From an uncultured Lachnospiraceae bacterium (GTDB lineage: Bacteria > Bacillota > Clostridia > Lachnospirales > Lachnospiraceae), in NCBI GenBank assembly GCA_947589095.1, contig CANQBX010000005.1, positions 1-64,000 of the forward strand: a DNA stretch of 64,000 bases, read 5' to 3'. A program made the translations under genes and the position numbers. Each line of letters starts with the position of its first letter. Position 1 is the stretch's first letter. The notes under the pieces are model-generated. The model was not told the origin of the DNA, made no database searches, and was given only the letters and a program-made list of their open reading frames with translations. This document shows, in pieces, positions 45,756-54,913 of this stretch.

Positions 45756-46553
45756 TCAGTAGATATAATACGACAGGGATTCCGTATCACGGAACCCTGT
45801 TTTTTTGTACAGATTTCGCGCGATATAGTTAAGGCCGGAGACCTGAACGGAGATCGTGTTTTCGGATCCGCCGGCAGAGTTCTTCGCGATGAGCGAAAGC
45901 ATCCCCTTCAGAAAATCCCGGCCATGCCCCCGGCTTTGATACGCTTCTTTGATCTGAAACGCATATAGATAGGTTTCTCTCCCGGAGGGGAGAAGAGCGC
46001 ACGTTCCGATGATCTCCCCGTCCAGGGAAGCGGTGTAGAGCCCGGCTGCTGCGTCCGCTTCTTCGATCTGGACATTCGCTGTGTAATCCATATCCTTTTC
46101 CCGCAGCGGACGCACCATCTTATATTCGGAAAACCAGTATTCCGCGCCGATCGATTCCAGAACGGCGGATGCGTCCGGGGATTTGCCGTCGGTCAGGAAG
46201 CAGAAATCCACCTGGCAGCGATGTTCCTTTTCGAAACGGTCGGCGGCGGTAAGGGCCGCGTTCAGCATTTCGGTAAAATATCCCTGCCGGCGATGGGCGG
46301 GATGCACAAATGCGGTATATTCGCAGGTATAGACAGACGCAGGCCCCGCATCCTCCTGCGGAACAAAGAAGAGAAAGCTGAACGCGGTCAGACCGCCTTC
46401 CTCCGGCGTATTCTCATAGATAAGATAGTAATCCAGTCCGTCTTCCGACGGGGCGGAAAGCGTGATCGGTTCCGCCCTCCGGCACGCCTCCGTCAGCGCG
46501 CGGATGGATTCCTTCTGGGGAGCGGACAATAGGGTAGTGTGGATCAGGTTCAT
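45756..46553 (-). CDS. GNAT family acetyltransferase, two tandem domains
   Basis: A 265-residue protein with two acetyltransferase-like halves. The first has the acetyl-CoA motif VHPAHRRQGYFTEML near 85; the second has IKEAYQSRGHGRDFLKGML near 205 and ends with YKKTGFRDT. Both appear intact. Start 46553 is preferred since GGAGG lies 9 bases before it; an ATG three codons earlier abuts the site. Substrate is unknown. Confidence 0.8.
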   Translation of the reverse strand: MNLIHTTLLSAPQKESIRALTEACRRAEPITLSAPSEDGLDYYLIYENTPEEGGLTAFSFLFFVPQEDAGPASVYTCEYTAFVHPAHRRQGYFTEMLNAALTAADRFEKEHRCQVDFCFLTDGKSPDASAVLESIGAEYWFSEYKMVRPLREKDMDYTANVQIEEADAAAGLYTASLDGEIIGTCALLPSGRETYLYAFQIKEAYQSRGHGRDFLKGMLSLIAKNSAGGSENTISVQVSGLNYIARNLYKKTGFRDTESLSYYIY

Positions 46554-46690
46554 GAGATGCATCCTCCTTTAGGGCTTATTATAGCGGAAGAGACAGGCTT
46601 TCGCAAGAGAATCCGCCGAAAAGCGCGCGGATATCCGTTGGGGAACGCGGCAGACATCCGGATAAACCGTTAAAATAGGATCGGAAGGTA

Positions 46691-46743
46691 TTGACAATCC
46701 GATAAAATGTGTTAATATAAACATATGAATAGTTGTTCATATG
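46691..46743 (+). promoter_or_regulatory. Promoter with ArsR/SmtB-type metal operator
   Basis: TTGACA at 46691-46696 and an AATATA/TATAAA -10 region about 17-19 bases later. Immediately downstream is the inverted repeat CATATGAA-N6-TTCATATG (46722-46743), the form bound by SmtB/CzrA-type repressors. It would control the repressor and ATPase genes that follow. Confidence 0.8.
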
Positions 46744-46802
46744 AAAACAGAATGAGCTTCCAAAAGACAGAAAAGAAAGTTATAAGGAGAAAGGAATCAG
46801 CG

Positions 46803-47183
46803 ATGAAGGATTTGGTAAAGATCGAGCAGGAAGTAGCGGACGGTGTCTGCGAATTCATCCATGTTCATGAGGACATTGTGAAGAAGGTGGAGAAGGCCAT
46901 GCCCGAGGAGCAGGAGCTTTTGGATCTGGCGGAATTTTTCAAGATATTCGGCGATTCCACGCGGATCAAGATCCTGTATGTGTTAAGCCAGTCGGAGATG
47001 TGCGTATGCGATATTGCGTCGCTTCTGATGATGGGACAGTCGGCGATCTCCCATCAGCTGCGGGTGTTAAAGCAGATGCGCCTGGTGAAGTTCCGGCGGG
47101 AGGGGAAGACGGTTTTCTATTCCCTGTCGGACGGCCATATTCAGACGATCCTAGCGCAGGGAATGGAGCATATCAGCGAGTGA
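46803..47183 (+). CDS. ArsR/SmtB-family metal-sensing repressor
   Basis: A 126-residue winged-helix repressor. The core LAEFFKIFGDSTRIKILYVLSQSEMCVCDIA carries the ArsR signature with the CVCD metal-binding pair, and the recognition helix is SAISHQLRVLKQ. Metal binding (Zn, Cd or Pb) would release it from the operator at 46722. The start at 46803 is preceded by AGGAGAAAGGAA. The next gene is the efflux ATPase. Confidence 0.9.
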   Translation: MKDLVKIEQEVADGVCEFIHVHEDIVKKVEKAMPEEQELLDLAEFFKIFGDSTRIKILYVLSQSEMCVCDIASLLMMGQSAISHQLRVLKQMRLVKFRREGKTVFYSLSDGHIQTILAQGMEHISE

Positions 47184-47249
47184 GGCGCGCAGACAGCGGC
47201 TGCGGAAGGCGAATCAGACAGAATAACAGGAGAATCGAGGCAAAAGGTT

Positions 47250-49313
47250 ATGACAAAAAAACAGAAAAAGATGCTCATGAGACTGGCGGCAAGCGCCGTA
47301 TTCCTGATCGCGGGGATCGCGGCGGAAGGGATCCATCCGATGGACTGGATCTGCTTTGCGGTATCGTATCTGGCGGCAGGCTATGATATCCCGCTGAAGG
47401 CGGCGAGGACCATCCGGGGCGGCCAGGTATTCGACGAGAATTTCCTGATGACGGTGGCTACTGTGGGCGCGGTCCTGGTGGGGGCTTATGAGGAAGCGGT
47501 TGCGGTCATGCTGTTCTATCAGGTGGGCGAATTCTTCAATGATTACGCGGTGAACAAGTCCCGCAGATCCATTTCCGAACTGATGGATATCAATCCTGAA
47601 TTCGCCAATGTGGTTCGCGGCGGCAGGGAGGAACAGGTGGATCCGGACGAGGTTCAGATCGGTGAGACCATAGTGATACGGCCCGGCGAGCGGGTGCCGT
47701 TAGACGGCGTCGTGGTGAAGGGGACCTCCAGCCTGGATACGAAGGCGCTGACCGGCGAGTCCATGCCGGCGGAGATCGGCGAGGGAGAGAATATCGTCAG
47801 CGGTTCCATCAATCTGAACGGACTGCTGGAGGTGCAGGTCATGAAGCTTTACGACGATTCTACCGTGGCGAAGATTCTGGAGCTGGTGGAGAACGCCAGC
47901 TCACGGAAGGCGAAGGCGGAGAATTTCATTACCCGGTTTGCGCGGGTCTACACGCCGGTCGTGGTGTTTCTGGCTTTGGCGCTGGCGCTTCTTCCGCCGA
48001 TCCTGGCCGGGCAGTCCTGGTCGGTATGGGTGTACCGGGCCTGCAGCTTCCTGGTGGTGTCCTGTCCCTGCGCGCTGGTGATCTCCGTGCCGCTCAGCTT
48101 CTTCGGCGGTCTGGGCGCGGCGTCGAAGCAGGGGATCCTGATGAAGGGCAGCAACTTTCTGGAGGCCATGGGCAATCTGGATACGGTCGTATTTGACAAG
48201 ACCGGTACGCTCACCACCGGGAAGTTCGCGGTGACGGATGTAGAGCCGGCGGGCGTCAGCCGGGAGGAGCTTCTTACGCTGGCGGCCTATGGAGAGTGCC
48301 ATTCGACCCATCCGATCGCGCTGTCGGTGCTGGAGGCGTACCGGGAAATGAAGGAAGAGCTGCCCGCCGCAATGCCGGGCAGCAGCGGAGCGGGCGATGG
48401 ATATTCCGCGGCGCAAAGTTTGGATCAGAGCCGAATCGTGTCGGTGGAGGAGATCGCAGGGCATGGGATCCATGCAGTGCTGAGGGCAGTCGTACTGGAT
48501 ACAAATGGTATGATTGCTCTAGATGAAAAAAATGTGACTGCGTCGGCACTGAATGAATCAACGACTGTTTCGAATAAAAAAGCGGCAGCTGCACGCGGGC
48601 ATGCGGCGGACACGTTCGATCTTTACATCGGCAACGAGAAACTGATGAACCGCCAGGGCATCGCATTCCAATCGGTCCGGGATGCGGCCGGGACGACGCT
48701 CTATGTAGCGCGGAACAGGGAATATATCGGCGCAGTCACGATCTCCGATACCGTCCGTGAGGACGTACCGGCGGCCCTGTCCGGCCTGCGCGGCGAAGGC
48801 GTCAGCCAGCTGGTAATGCTGACCGGCGACAAGGAATCCGTCGGTCAGGCAGTCGGAAAGAAGCTGGGGCTGGATCGTGTATACGGCGGCCTTCTGCCGG
48901 CGGATAAAGTGGCGAAGGTGGAGGCGCTTCTTGCGGAGAAGCCGGAAGGCCGCACGCTGGCGTTCGTCGGCGACGGCATTAACGATGCGCCGGTTCTGTC
49001 CCGCGCGGATGTGGGTATCGCCATGGGCGGTATCGGTTCCGATGCGGCGGTGGAGGCGGCGGACGTGGTCATCATGACCGACGAGCCGTCCAAGATCGTG
49101 GACGGTATCCGGATCGCCAGAAAGACGGTCGGCATCGTCCGGCAGAATATCATTTTCGCCATCGGCGTAAAGATCCTGATACTGCTTCTGGTGGCGCTGG
49201 GCGCGGCCGGAATGTGGATGGCGGTGTTCGGCGATGTGGGCGTGTCGGTGCTGGCGATCCTGAACGCGATCCGCGCGCTCGGCTATAAAAGATCCGCTGC
49301 ACAGGCAGAATAA
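47250..49313 (+). CDS. Heavy-metal efflux P1B-ATPase (Zn/Cd/Pb type) with low-complexity insertions
   Basis: A 687-residue transporter. The CPC metal site (272-274, in SCPCALVISVPLSFFGG), the phosphorylated Asp D316 in DKTGTLT, TGES, the HP motif (HSTHPIAL) and GDGINDAPVL are all present, and the pattern fits the CadA/ZntA class. It exports divalent metals from the cytosol. The usual N-terminal heavy-metal-associated domain is absent; the chain starts with membrane helices. In the nucleotide-binding domain two non-conserved segments (about 372-392 and 415-456) are inserted. It follows the ArsR gene by 66 bases and is probably induced with it. Confidence 0.9.
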   Translation: MTKKQKKMLMRLAASAVFLIAGIAAEGIHPMDWICFAVSYLAAGYDIPLKAARTIRGGQVFDENFLMTVATVGAVLVGAYEEAVAVMLFYQVGEFFNDYAVNKSRRSISELMDINPEFANVVRGGREEQVDPDEVQIGETIVIRPGERVPLDGVVVKGTSSLDTKALTGESMPAEIGEGENIVSGSINLNGLLEVQVMKLYDDSTVAKILELVENASSRKAKAENFITRFARVYTPVVVFLALALALLPPILAGQSWSVWVYRACSFLVVSCPCALVISVPLSFFGGLGAASKQGILMKGSNFLEAMGNLDTVVFDKTGTLTTGKFAVTDVEPAGVSREELLTLAAYGECHSTHPIALSVLEAYREMKEELPAAMPGSSGAGDGYSAAQSLDQSRIVSVEEIAGHGIHAVLRAVVLDTNGMIALDEKNVTASALNESTTVSNKKAAAARGHAADTFDLYIGNEKLMNRQGIAFQSVRDAAGTTLYVARNREYIGAVTISDTVREDVPAALSGLRGEGVSQLVMLTGDKESVGQAVGKKLGLDRVYGGLLPADKVAKVEALLAEKPEGRTLAFVGDGINDAPVLSRADVGIAMGGIGSDAAVEAADVVIMTDEPSKIVDGIRIARKTVGIVRQNIIFAIGVKILILLLVALGAAGMWMAVFGDVGVSVLAILNAIRALGYKRSAAQAE

Positions 49314-49363
49314 AGATGCGTTTTTGGAACGGTTTTGGGATGCCGGCTGAAACTCTTTTTCAG

Positions 49364-49444
49364 TTGACATTTCCATGTTCTGCTGATATTATTTTCACAT
49401 ATGTATGTAGCAAGGGGGTTACACTTTTATTTGTGACACCCTTG
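49364..49444 (+). promoter_or_regulatory. glnA promoter and leader hairpin
   Basis: TTGACA (49364-49369), 17-base spacer, TATTAT (49387-49392). The transcript begins near 49399 and within it CAAGGG and CCCTTG form an imperfect stem (49411-49444) followed by TTTG, which may act as an attenuator. It could be the target of the ANTAR protein encoded after glnA, but the paired hexaloops typical of ANTAR RNAs were not convincing. Confidence 0.55.
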
Positions 49445-49502
49445 TTTGCTATCCGGAGATGCGGGATGAAATAAAAATCCGATGGAAAAGGAGATCACAA
49501 TC

Positions 49503-50840
49503 ATGGGAAGGTACAATAAAGAAGATATCATCCGTATGGTGGAAGAGGAGGATGTGGAATTCATCCGCCTGCAGTTTACGGATATGTTTGGTATGCTGAA
49601 AAATGTGGCGATCACGGCCGGGCAGCTGCAGAAAGCGCTTGACAATCTCTGCATGTTCGACGGCTCCGCCATTGAGGGCTTCGTGCGGGAGGAGGAGACG
49701 GATATGTACCTGCATCCGGATCTGGACACCTTCGAGATCTTCCCGTGGCGGCCCCAGCAGGGCAAGGTGGCCCGGCTTCTCTGCGACGTCTACTGCCCGG
49801 ACGGAACGCCCTTTGAAGGGGATCCGCGCTATGTCCTCAAGAAGGTGTTAAAAGAAGCCGAGGACATGGGGTACTATTTCAATGTGGGACCGGAATGCGA
49901 GTTCTTCCTGTTTCATGCCGACGAAGAAGGACGGCCTACGACCCAGACCCATGAGACGGCGGGATATTTCGACGTGGCGCCGATCGATCTGGCGGAAAAT
50001 GTGCGCCGGGATATCGTGCTGAATCTGGAGGAGATGGGCTTTGTCATCGAGTCCTCCCATCATGAGATCGCGCCTGCCCAGCATGAGGTGGATATCCAGT
50101 ATGAACCGGGGCTGAAGGCGGCGGACAATATCGTTACGTTTAAGAACGCGGTGAAGACCATCGCCAAGCGCCACGGCCTTCACGCTACGTTTATGCCGAA
50201 GCCAAAAGCGGGAATCAACGGATCCGGTATGCATATCAATATGTCGCTGGAGGACAGTCTCGGCAAGAATCTGTTCTCCGATCCGTCGGACAGCATGGGC
50301 TTAAGCCAGCTGGCCTATCAGTTCCTGGCCGGAATCCTGTATCATATCGAATCCATGACGATCCTGACGAATCCGCTGGTGAACTCCTACAAGCGGCTGA
50401 TCCCCGGCTATGACGCGCCGGTCTATATCGCGTGGGCGTCGGCTGCCAACCGGGGCCAGGTCATGCGGATCCCGTCCAACCGGGGCGCGTCTACCAGGAT
50501 CGAGCTGCGCAGTCCGGACCCGGCCATGAATCCGTACCTGACGCTGGCCGCCTGCCTGGCAGCGGGACTTGACGGTATCCGTAAGGGAATGGTGCCGCCG
50601 AAGCCGTTTTACGGGAATGCATTTTCCCTGTCCAGGGCAGAGATGAAGCGGAGAGGGATCCGCCATCTGCCGGAGACTCTGGGCGAGGCCATTGAGCAGT
50701 TTGAAAATGATGAATTCCTGGAGTCGGTGCTTGGCGAGACGGTCTACACCAAGTATCTGGAAGCGAAGAAAAAGGAATGGAATGAGTTCCGCAGCCAGGT
50801 GACAGACTGGGAGATCGGCGAATATCTGTATAAATTTTAA
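49503..50840 (+). CDS. glnA: Glutamine synthetase type I
   Basis: Ligates ammonia to glutamate with ATP. Motifs in order: FDGSAIEGF, the metal-binding NVGPECEFFLF, AGINGSGMHINMS, and the NRGASTRIELRSPDPAMNPYL substrate segment. Length (445) and sequence fit GSI-alpha, which is usually controlled by feedback and not by adenylylation; no adenylylation-type Tyr site was seen. AAAGGAG precedes start 49503. Works with GltBD, also in this window, in ammonia assimilation. Confidence 0.95.
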   Translation: MGRYNKEDIIRMVEEEDVEFIRLQFTDMFGMLKNVAITAGQLQKALDNLCMFDGSAIEGFVREEETDMYLHPDLDTFEIFPWRPQQGKVARLLCDVYCPDGTPFEGDPRYVLKKVLKEAEDMGYYFNVGPECEFFLFHADEEGRPTTQTHETAGYFDVAPIDLAENVRRDIVLNLEEMGFVIESSHHEIAPAQHEVDIQYEPGLKAADNIVTFKNAVKTIAKRHGLHATFMPKPKAGINGSGMHINMSLEDSLGKNLFSDPSDSMGLSQLAYQFLAGILYHIESMTILTNPLVNSYKRLIPGYDAPVYIAWASAANRGQVMRIPSNRGASTRIELRSPDPAMNPYLTLAACLAAGLDGIRKGMVPPKPFYGNAFSLSRAEMKRRGIRHLPETLGEAIEQFENDEFLESVLGETVYTKYLEAKKKEWNEFRSQVTDWEIGEYLYKF

Positions 50841-50970
50841 GCGTCACAGTACTCTTAGCTTCGCAGAGGCGGTAAACATGCTGTGCGGAATTCTTCTGTT
50901 GCTTCGGCAGATGCCGGATGATTGTGTGAGTGCGCAGGGTCGGCATGCTGCGTAAAGCGGCAGTAGAATC

Positions 50971-51060
50971 GAGCGCTGCATGGATATGGCGAATTTGCTG
51001 CATTGGGCATCGTGAGAGCCGAACGCTCCACGGACATAGCGAATATGCACCGCATTCTGC
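50971..51060 (+). repeat. Two direct repeats with 50-base period between glnA and the ANTAR gene
   Basis: Bases 50971-51000 and 51021-51050 match at about 22 of 30 positions and are exactly 50 bases apart. The whole 254-base gap has no other recognised feature. Could be the remains of a repeated RNA or protein-binding site. Confidence 0.45.
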
Positions 51061-51094
51061 AATACTGACAGAAAAAGAGGCCGGGGGTGAATGC

Positions 51095-51643
51095 GTGACC
51101 AATATCATTGTGGCGTTCTCGAAACCGGAGGACGCGAGAAGTATTAAAAATATCATAGTGAAAAACGGCTTCCCGGTGGTGTCGGTCTGCAGTTCCGGCG
51201 CCCAGACGGTCAGCAGTCTGGACGGACTTCACGGAGGGATCATCGTCAGCGGTTACCGATTTAACGATATGTTGTTTTCGGAACTGCGGGAGCTGGTTCC
51301 GCAGGAGTTTGCCATGCTTTTGGTGGCGTCGGCCCGGCGTGTGGGCGACGCGCTGCCGGAAGGGGTGACGTGGCTGCCGATGCCGCTGATGGTCCATGAT
51401 CTTCTGGAAGCGCTTCTGAAACTGGACGACGAACAGGCGCGGAGGAAGCGGATCGCCAGGCAGAAGCCGGCCGCGCGCAGCGAGGGCGACCGGCAGGCGA
51501 TCGCGCGGGCAAAGGAGCTCCTGATGGAGCGGAACAGTATGACGGAGAGCGAAGCCCACCGCTACATCCAGAAATGCAGCATGGACAGCGGAAGCTCGAT
51601 GGCAGAGACTGCGCAGAAGCTGATCAGCCTGATGGTCCGGTGA
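51095..51643 (+). CDS. ANTAR-domain response regulator (RNA-binding antiterminator)
   Basis: A 182-residue protein with a receiver-like N-terminal half that lacks an obvious phosphorylation Asp, a connecting coiled helix, and a C-terminal ANTAR domain (about 130-178: AIARAKELLMERNSMTESEAHRYIQKCSMD). ANTAR proteins bind paired hexaloop hairpins in nascent RNA and prevent termination. Its place directly after glnA suggests control of nitrogen genes, as in other Clostridia; this is by analogy. The GTG start follows GGGGG. Confidence 0.85.
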   Translation: MTNIIVAFSKPEDARSIKNIIVKNGFPVVSVCSSGAQTVSSLDGLHGGIIVSGYRFNDMLFSELRELVPQEFAMLLVASARRVGDALPEGVTWLPMPLMVHDLLEALLKLDDEQARRKRIARQKPAARSEGDRQAIARAKELLMERNSMTESEAHRYIQKCSMDSGSSMAETAQKLISLMVR

Positions 51644-51707
51644 GCGCCGGACGGAGAGCGCGGCAGCGGGCAGAAATCGGAAAGTGACGGAGTCAGGGAG
51701 GAAAAAG

Positions 51708-52511
51708 ATGCGGTTTGTGAAAATGCAGGGAGCCGGGAACGATTATGTATATGTGGACTGCTTCCGCGAAACGGTTCCGGATCCCGCGGCGCTGGCGGTG
51801 AGGATAAGCGACCGGCATTTCGGGATCGGTTCGGACGGGCTTGTCCTGATCTGTCCGTCGGACGCGGCGGACTGCCGGATGCGGATGTTCAACGCGGACG
51901 GTTCCGAAGGGGAGATGTGCGGCAACGCGATCCGCTGCGTCGGAAAATATGTATATGAGCATGGGATCGCCGAAAAAGAGCGGCTGACGGTGGAGACGCT
52001 GGCGGGGATCAAGACCCTGGAACTGGCGGTCCGCGGCGGAAAGGTGACGGCAGCTACGGTGGATATGGGCGTGCCGGTGCTGACCTCGGAGCTGCCCGAG
52101 GAGATCCTCGTGGAAGGACGGAAACAGAAGTTTGTGGGAATTTCCATAGGAAATCCGCATGCGGTGTATTTCCGGCAGGAGATCGGGGGACTTAAGCTGG
52201 ACGCGATCGGGCCGGAGTATGAGAATCACGCCCGCTTCCCGGACCGGGTGAATTCGGAGTACGTGCAGGTGATCGACCGCGGGCATGTGCGGATGCGCGT
52301 CTGGGAACGGGGAAGCGGAGAAACGATGGCCTGCGGGACCGGAGCGACGGCCTGCGCGGCGGCGTGTATGCTGATGGGGTATACGGACGATACGGTGCAG
52401 GTGGAGCTGCGCGGCGGGACGCTGACGATCCGCTGGGACCGGGAAGGCGGCGGCCATATTTTTATGACGGGACCGGCGGAGGAGGTATTCCGCGGCGAGC
52501 TTGAAGTATAG
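51708..52511 (+). CDS. dapF: Diaminopimelate epimerase
   Basis: Converts LL- to meso-diaminopimelate for lysine and peptidoglycan. Both catalytic Cys are visible, one in GEMCGNAIRC and one in MACGTGATAC, and the opening QGAGNDYVYVD is typical. Length (267) is normal. GGGAGG precedes the start. Followed by dapL after 55 bases. Confidence 0.95.
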   Translation: MRFVKMQGAGNDYVYVDCFRETVPDPAALAVRISDRHFGIGSDGLVLICPSDAADCRMRMFNADGSEGEMCGNAIRCVGKYVYEHGIAEKERLTVETLAGIKTLELAVRGGKVTAATVDMGVPVLTSELPEEILVEGRKQKFVGISIGNPHAVYFRQEIGGLKLDAIGPEYENHARFPDRVNSEYVQVIDRGHVRMRVWERGSGETMACGTGATACAAACMLMGYTDDTVQVELRGGTLTIRWDREGGGHIFMTGPAEEVFRGELEV

Positions 52512-52566
52512 GACGGCCTGCAGGGGCGCGGGAAATGAATAATAATCGAACGGAGGATATAGAGTT

Positions 52567-53781
52567 ATGGTTAAGCTGAATGAGAATTATCTGAAACTGC
52601 CGGGAAGCTACCTGTTTTCCACGATCGGGAAGAAAGTGGCGGCGTATTCGGAGGCGCATCCGGACGTGAAAGTGATCCGGCTGGGGATCGGCGATGTGAC
52701 GCAGCCGCTGGTGCCGGCGATCATTAAGGCGCTTCACGAGGCGGTGGAAGAGATGGGGAACGCGGAGACATTTCACGGGTACGCGCCGGATCTGGGATAC
52801 GCGTTTCTGCGTGAGACGATCGCGCAGAAGGACTATCAGGCGCGGGGATGCGCGATCGATGCGGACGAGATCTTTATCTCGGACGGCGCGAAGAGCGACT
52901 GCGGGAATATCCAGGAGATCTTCTCGGCGGACGCGCGGATCGCGGTGTGCGATCCGGTCTATCCGGTATATGTGGATTCCAATGTGATGGCGGGGCGGAC
53001 CGGCGTGTATGACGAGAAGACCGGAACATGGAGCCATGTGATCTATATGCCGTGTACGGCGGAGAACGGTTTCGTGCCGCAGCTTTCGGAAGAAACGCCG
53101 GATCTGATCTATCTGTGCGTGCCGAATAACCCGACCGGGACGGCGCTTACGAGGGATCAGCTGAAGGTCTGGGTGGACTATGCCAATTCGGCAGGCGCGG
53201 TGATCCTCTACGACGCGGCCTACGAGGCGTATATCGCGCAGGATGACGTGCCGCACAGCATTTACGAGATTCCGGGAGCCAGGACGTGCGCGATCGAATT
53301 CCGGTCATTTTCCAAAAACGCCGGTTTTACGGGCGTGAGGCTTGGCTTTACGGTGGTGCCGAAGGATCTGAAATGCGGAGGCGCTTCGGCCCACAGCCTG
53401 TGGGCGAGGCGTCACGGGACGAAATTCAACGGCGCGCCCTATATCGTGCAGAAGGCGGCTATGGCCGTTTATTCGGAGGAGGGAAAGGCGCAGTTAAAGG
53501 AGCAGGTGGCATACTATATGCGCAACGCCAAAGTGATCTTCGACGGTCTTAAGGAAGCCGGATATGAGGTGTACGGCGGGATCAACGCGCCTTATATCTG
53601 GCTTAAGGTACCGGAGGGGATGACCTCCTGGGATTTCTTCGATTATCTGCTGGAGAAGGCCCATGTGGTAGGAACTCCCGGCAGCGGCTTCGGACCCAGC
53701 GGGGAAGGCTATTTCCGGCTGACGGCGTTTGGCAATTATGAGAACGCGGCGGAGGCCATTGACAGGATCAGGAATCTGTGA
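52567..53781 (+). CDS. dapL: LL-diaminopimelate aminotransferase
   Basis: PLP enzyme that makes LL-diaminopimelate directly from tetrahydrodipicolinate, bypassing succinyl or acetyl intermediates. PLP Lys in FRSFSKNAGFTG; LPGSYLFSTIGKK and GIGDVTQPL at the start are DapL signatures. 404 residues. Its 3' end overlaps the convergent PdaA-like gene by 14 bases. The product feeds DapF, encoded just upstream. Confidence 0.93.
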   Translation: MVKLNENYLKLPGSYLFSTIGKKVAAYSEAHPDVKVIRLGIGDVTQPLVPAIIKALHEAVEEMGNAETFHGYAPDLGYAFLRETIAQKDYQARGCAIDADEIFISDGAKSDCGNIQEIFSADARIAVCDPVYPVYVDSNVMAGRTGVYDEKTGTWSHVIYMPCTAENGFVPQLSEETPDLIYLCVPNNPTGTALTRDQLKVWVDYANSAGAVILYDAAYEAYIAQDDVPHSIYEIPGARTCAIEFRSFSKNAGFTGVRLGFTVVPKDLKCGGASAHSLWARRHGTKFNGAPYIVQKAAMAVYSEEGKAQLKEQVAYYMRNAKVIFDGLKEAGYEVYGGINAPYIWLKVPEGMTSWDFFDYLLEKAHVVGTPGSGFGPSGEGYFRLTAFGNYENAAEAIDRIRNL

Positions 53782-54673
53782 AACCGGCGGTACCGGCAGA
53801 GCCGGAACCCGCGTCCTGCGCAGATGCCGCCAGTTCGTCAAGCGACGCGAACCGGTATCCCATTTCCTCCCATTTCGTCAGAAGGCTGTCCAGGATCTCG
53901 GCATTGGTCTTAGAGGTGCTGTGCAGCAGGACCACTGCGCCGGGATGGATGCGCCCCAACAGCTTTTCGTAGGCTTCTTCATGGGACGGCTGGTTATCCT
54001 GGTACCAGTCCACGTAGGCCAGGCTCCAGAAGAAGGTCTTATAGCCGAGAGAACGGGCCATTTTCAGGTTGGCTTCGCTGTACTTGCCCTGAGGCGGACG
54101 GTAGTATTTCTTCATAGGCTGGCCGGTGGTCTGCTCGTAGAGCTTTTCCAGGCCGGTTAGCTCCCGGGAGAAAGCTTCCTCCGTGGAAATGGACGACATA
54201 TCCGGGTGGTGCCAGGTGTGGTTGCCGACGATATGGCCTTCGGCCACCATGCGCTTTACCAGCTCGGGCGCGGTCTCGATGTAGTTGCCGACGACAAAGA
54301 ACGCGGCGGGAGCCTTATGCTTCTTCAGCGCATCCAGAATCGTCTCCGTACAGCCGTTTTCGTAGCCGGCATCGAAGGTCAGGTAGAGAACCTTTTCGCT
54401 GGTTTGCCGGGCGTAGAAAGCGTCAAATTGCGCCAGATAGTCCGCGGTGGCGTTGGCGACGGGAGGTTTGCCCTCTTCCTGAAAGCTCAGGCCCCAACTG
54501 CCGTCGGAGGAGGCAGGGACAGCCGATGCGGATGACAGGCCGGTCAGCTGCGTACCGGCTGTGACGGGCCAGCGTTCCGCCAATCGCGCGGCGGCATCTC
54601 CCATACAGAAGCAGAGGACTGCCAGAAAGAAATATTCCGCACCCTTTCGAATCATACGGGATGGAGTGTTCAT
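53768..54673 (-). CDS. PdaA-like polysaccharide deacetylase
   Basis: A 301-residue exported or membrane-anchored CE4 enzyme. The N-terminus has one hydrophobic helix (signal anchor), then a Ser/Gly-rich linker; the NodB-type domain has TFDAGYENG, the HTWHHPD metal-binding His pair and the RPPQGKYSE motif. TFDAGYE is the PdaA type, which deacetylates N-acetylmuramic acid during spore cortex formation. Start 54673 is preceded by AGAGGT. Overlaps dapL by 14 bases at the 3' end. Confidence 0.88.
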   Translation of the reverse strand: MNTPSRMIRKGAEYFFLAVLCFCMGDAAARLAERWPVTAGTQLTGLSSASAVPASSDGSWGLSFQEEGKPPVANATADYLAQFDAFYARQTSEKVLYLTFDAGYENGCTETILDALKKHKAPAAFFVVGNYIETAPELVKRMVAEGHIVGNHTWHHPDMSSISTEEAFSRELTGLEKLYEQTTGQPMKKYYRPPQGKYSEANLKMARSLGYKTFFWSLAYVDWYQDNQPSHEEAYEKLLGRIHPGAVVLLHSTSKTNAEILDSLLTKWEEMGYRFASLDELAASAQDAGSGSAGTAGFTDS

Positions 54674-54809
54674 AATTACCTCTGTGTAATCTTGCGGTAT
54701 TACAGAATGTATATGTGGTGTTTTGCGGAAAAATACCATGCATATTGGCGAAAAAACGTGGTAAAAGCACGATAAAATGAGGAAATGCTACGATTTTCTG
54801 TTCCCTCCG

Positions 54810-54838
54810 TTGACAAATTACAAAAATAGATTTATACT
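54810..54838 (+). promoter_or_regulatory. Promoter for the DUF6465 gene
   Basis: Exact TTGACA (54810-54815), 17-base spacer, TATACT (54833-54838). A long AT-rich leader of about 70 bases follows to the start at 54914. Confidence 0.8.
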
Positions 54839-54913
54839 ACAGACAATTTATCATTTGCAAAATATTTTTAACTAATTTTTATGAAAATGCAATAATTTAG
54901 GAGGAAAATGATT

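Noticed and set aside
45756..46553. Start of the two-domain acetyltransferase three codons earlier (46562)
   Set aside because: That ATG directly abuts the GGAGG sequence, leaving no spacing for initiation.
49445..49480. ANTAR-type hexaloop hairpin in the glnA leader
   Set aside because: The small stem near 49455 has a six-base loop GAGATG, which lacks the A at position 1 and G at position 4 expected for ANTAR targets.
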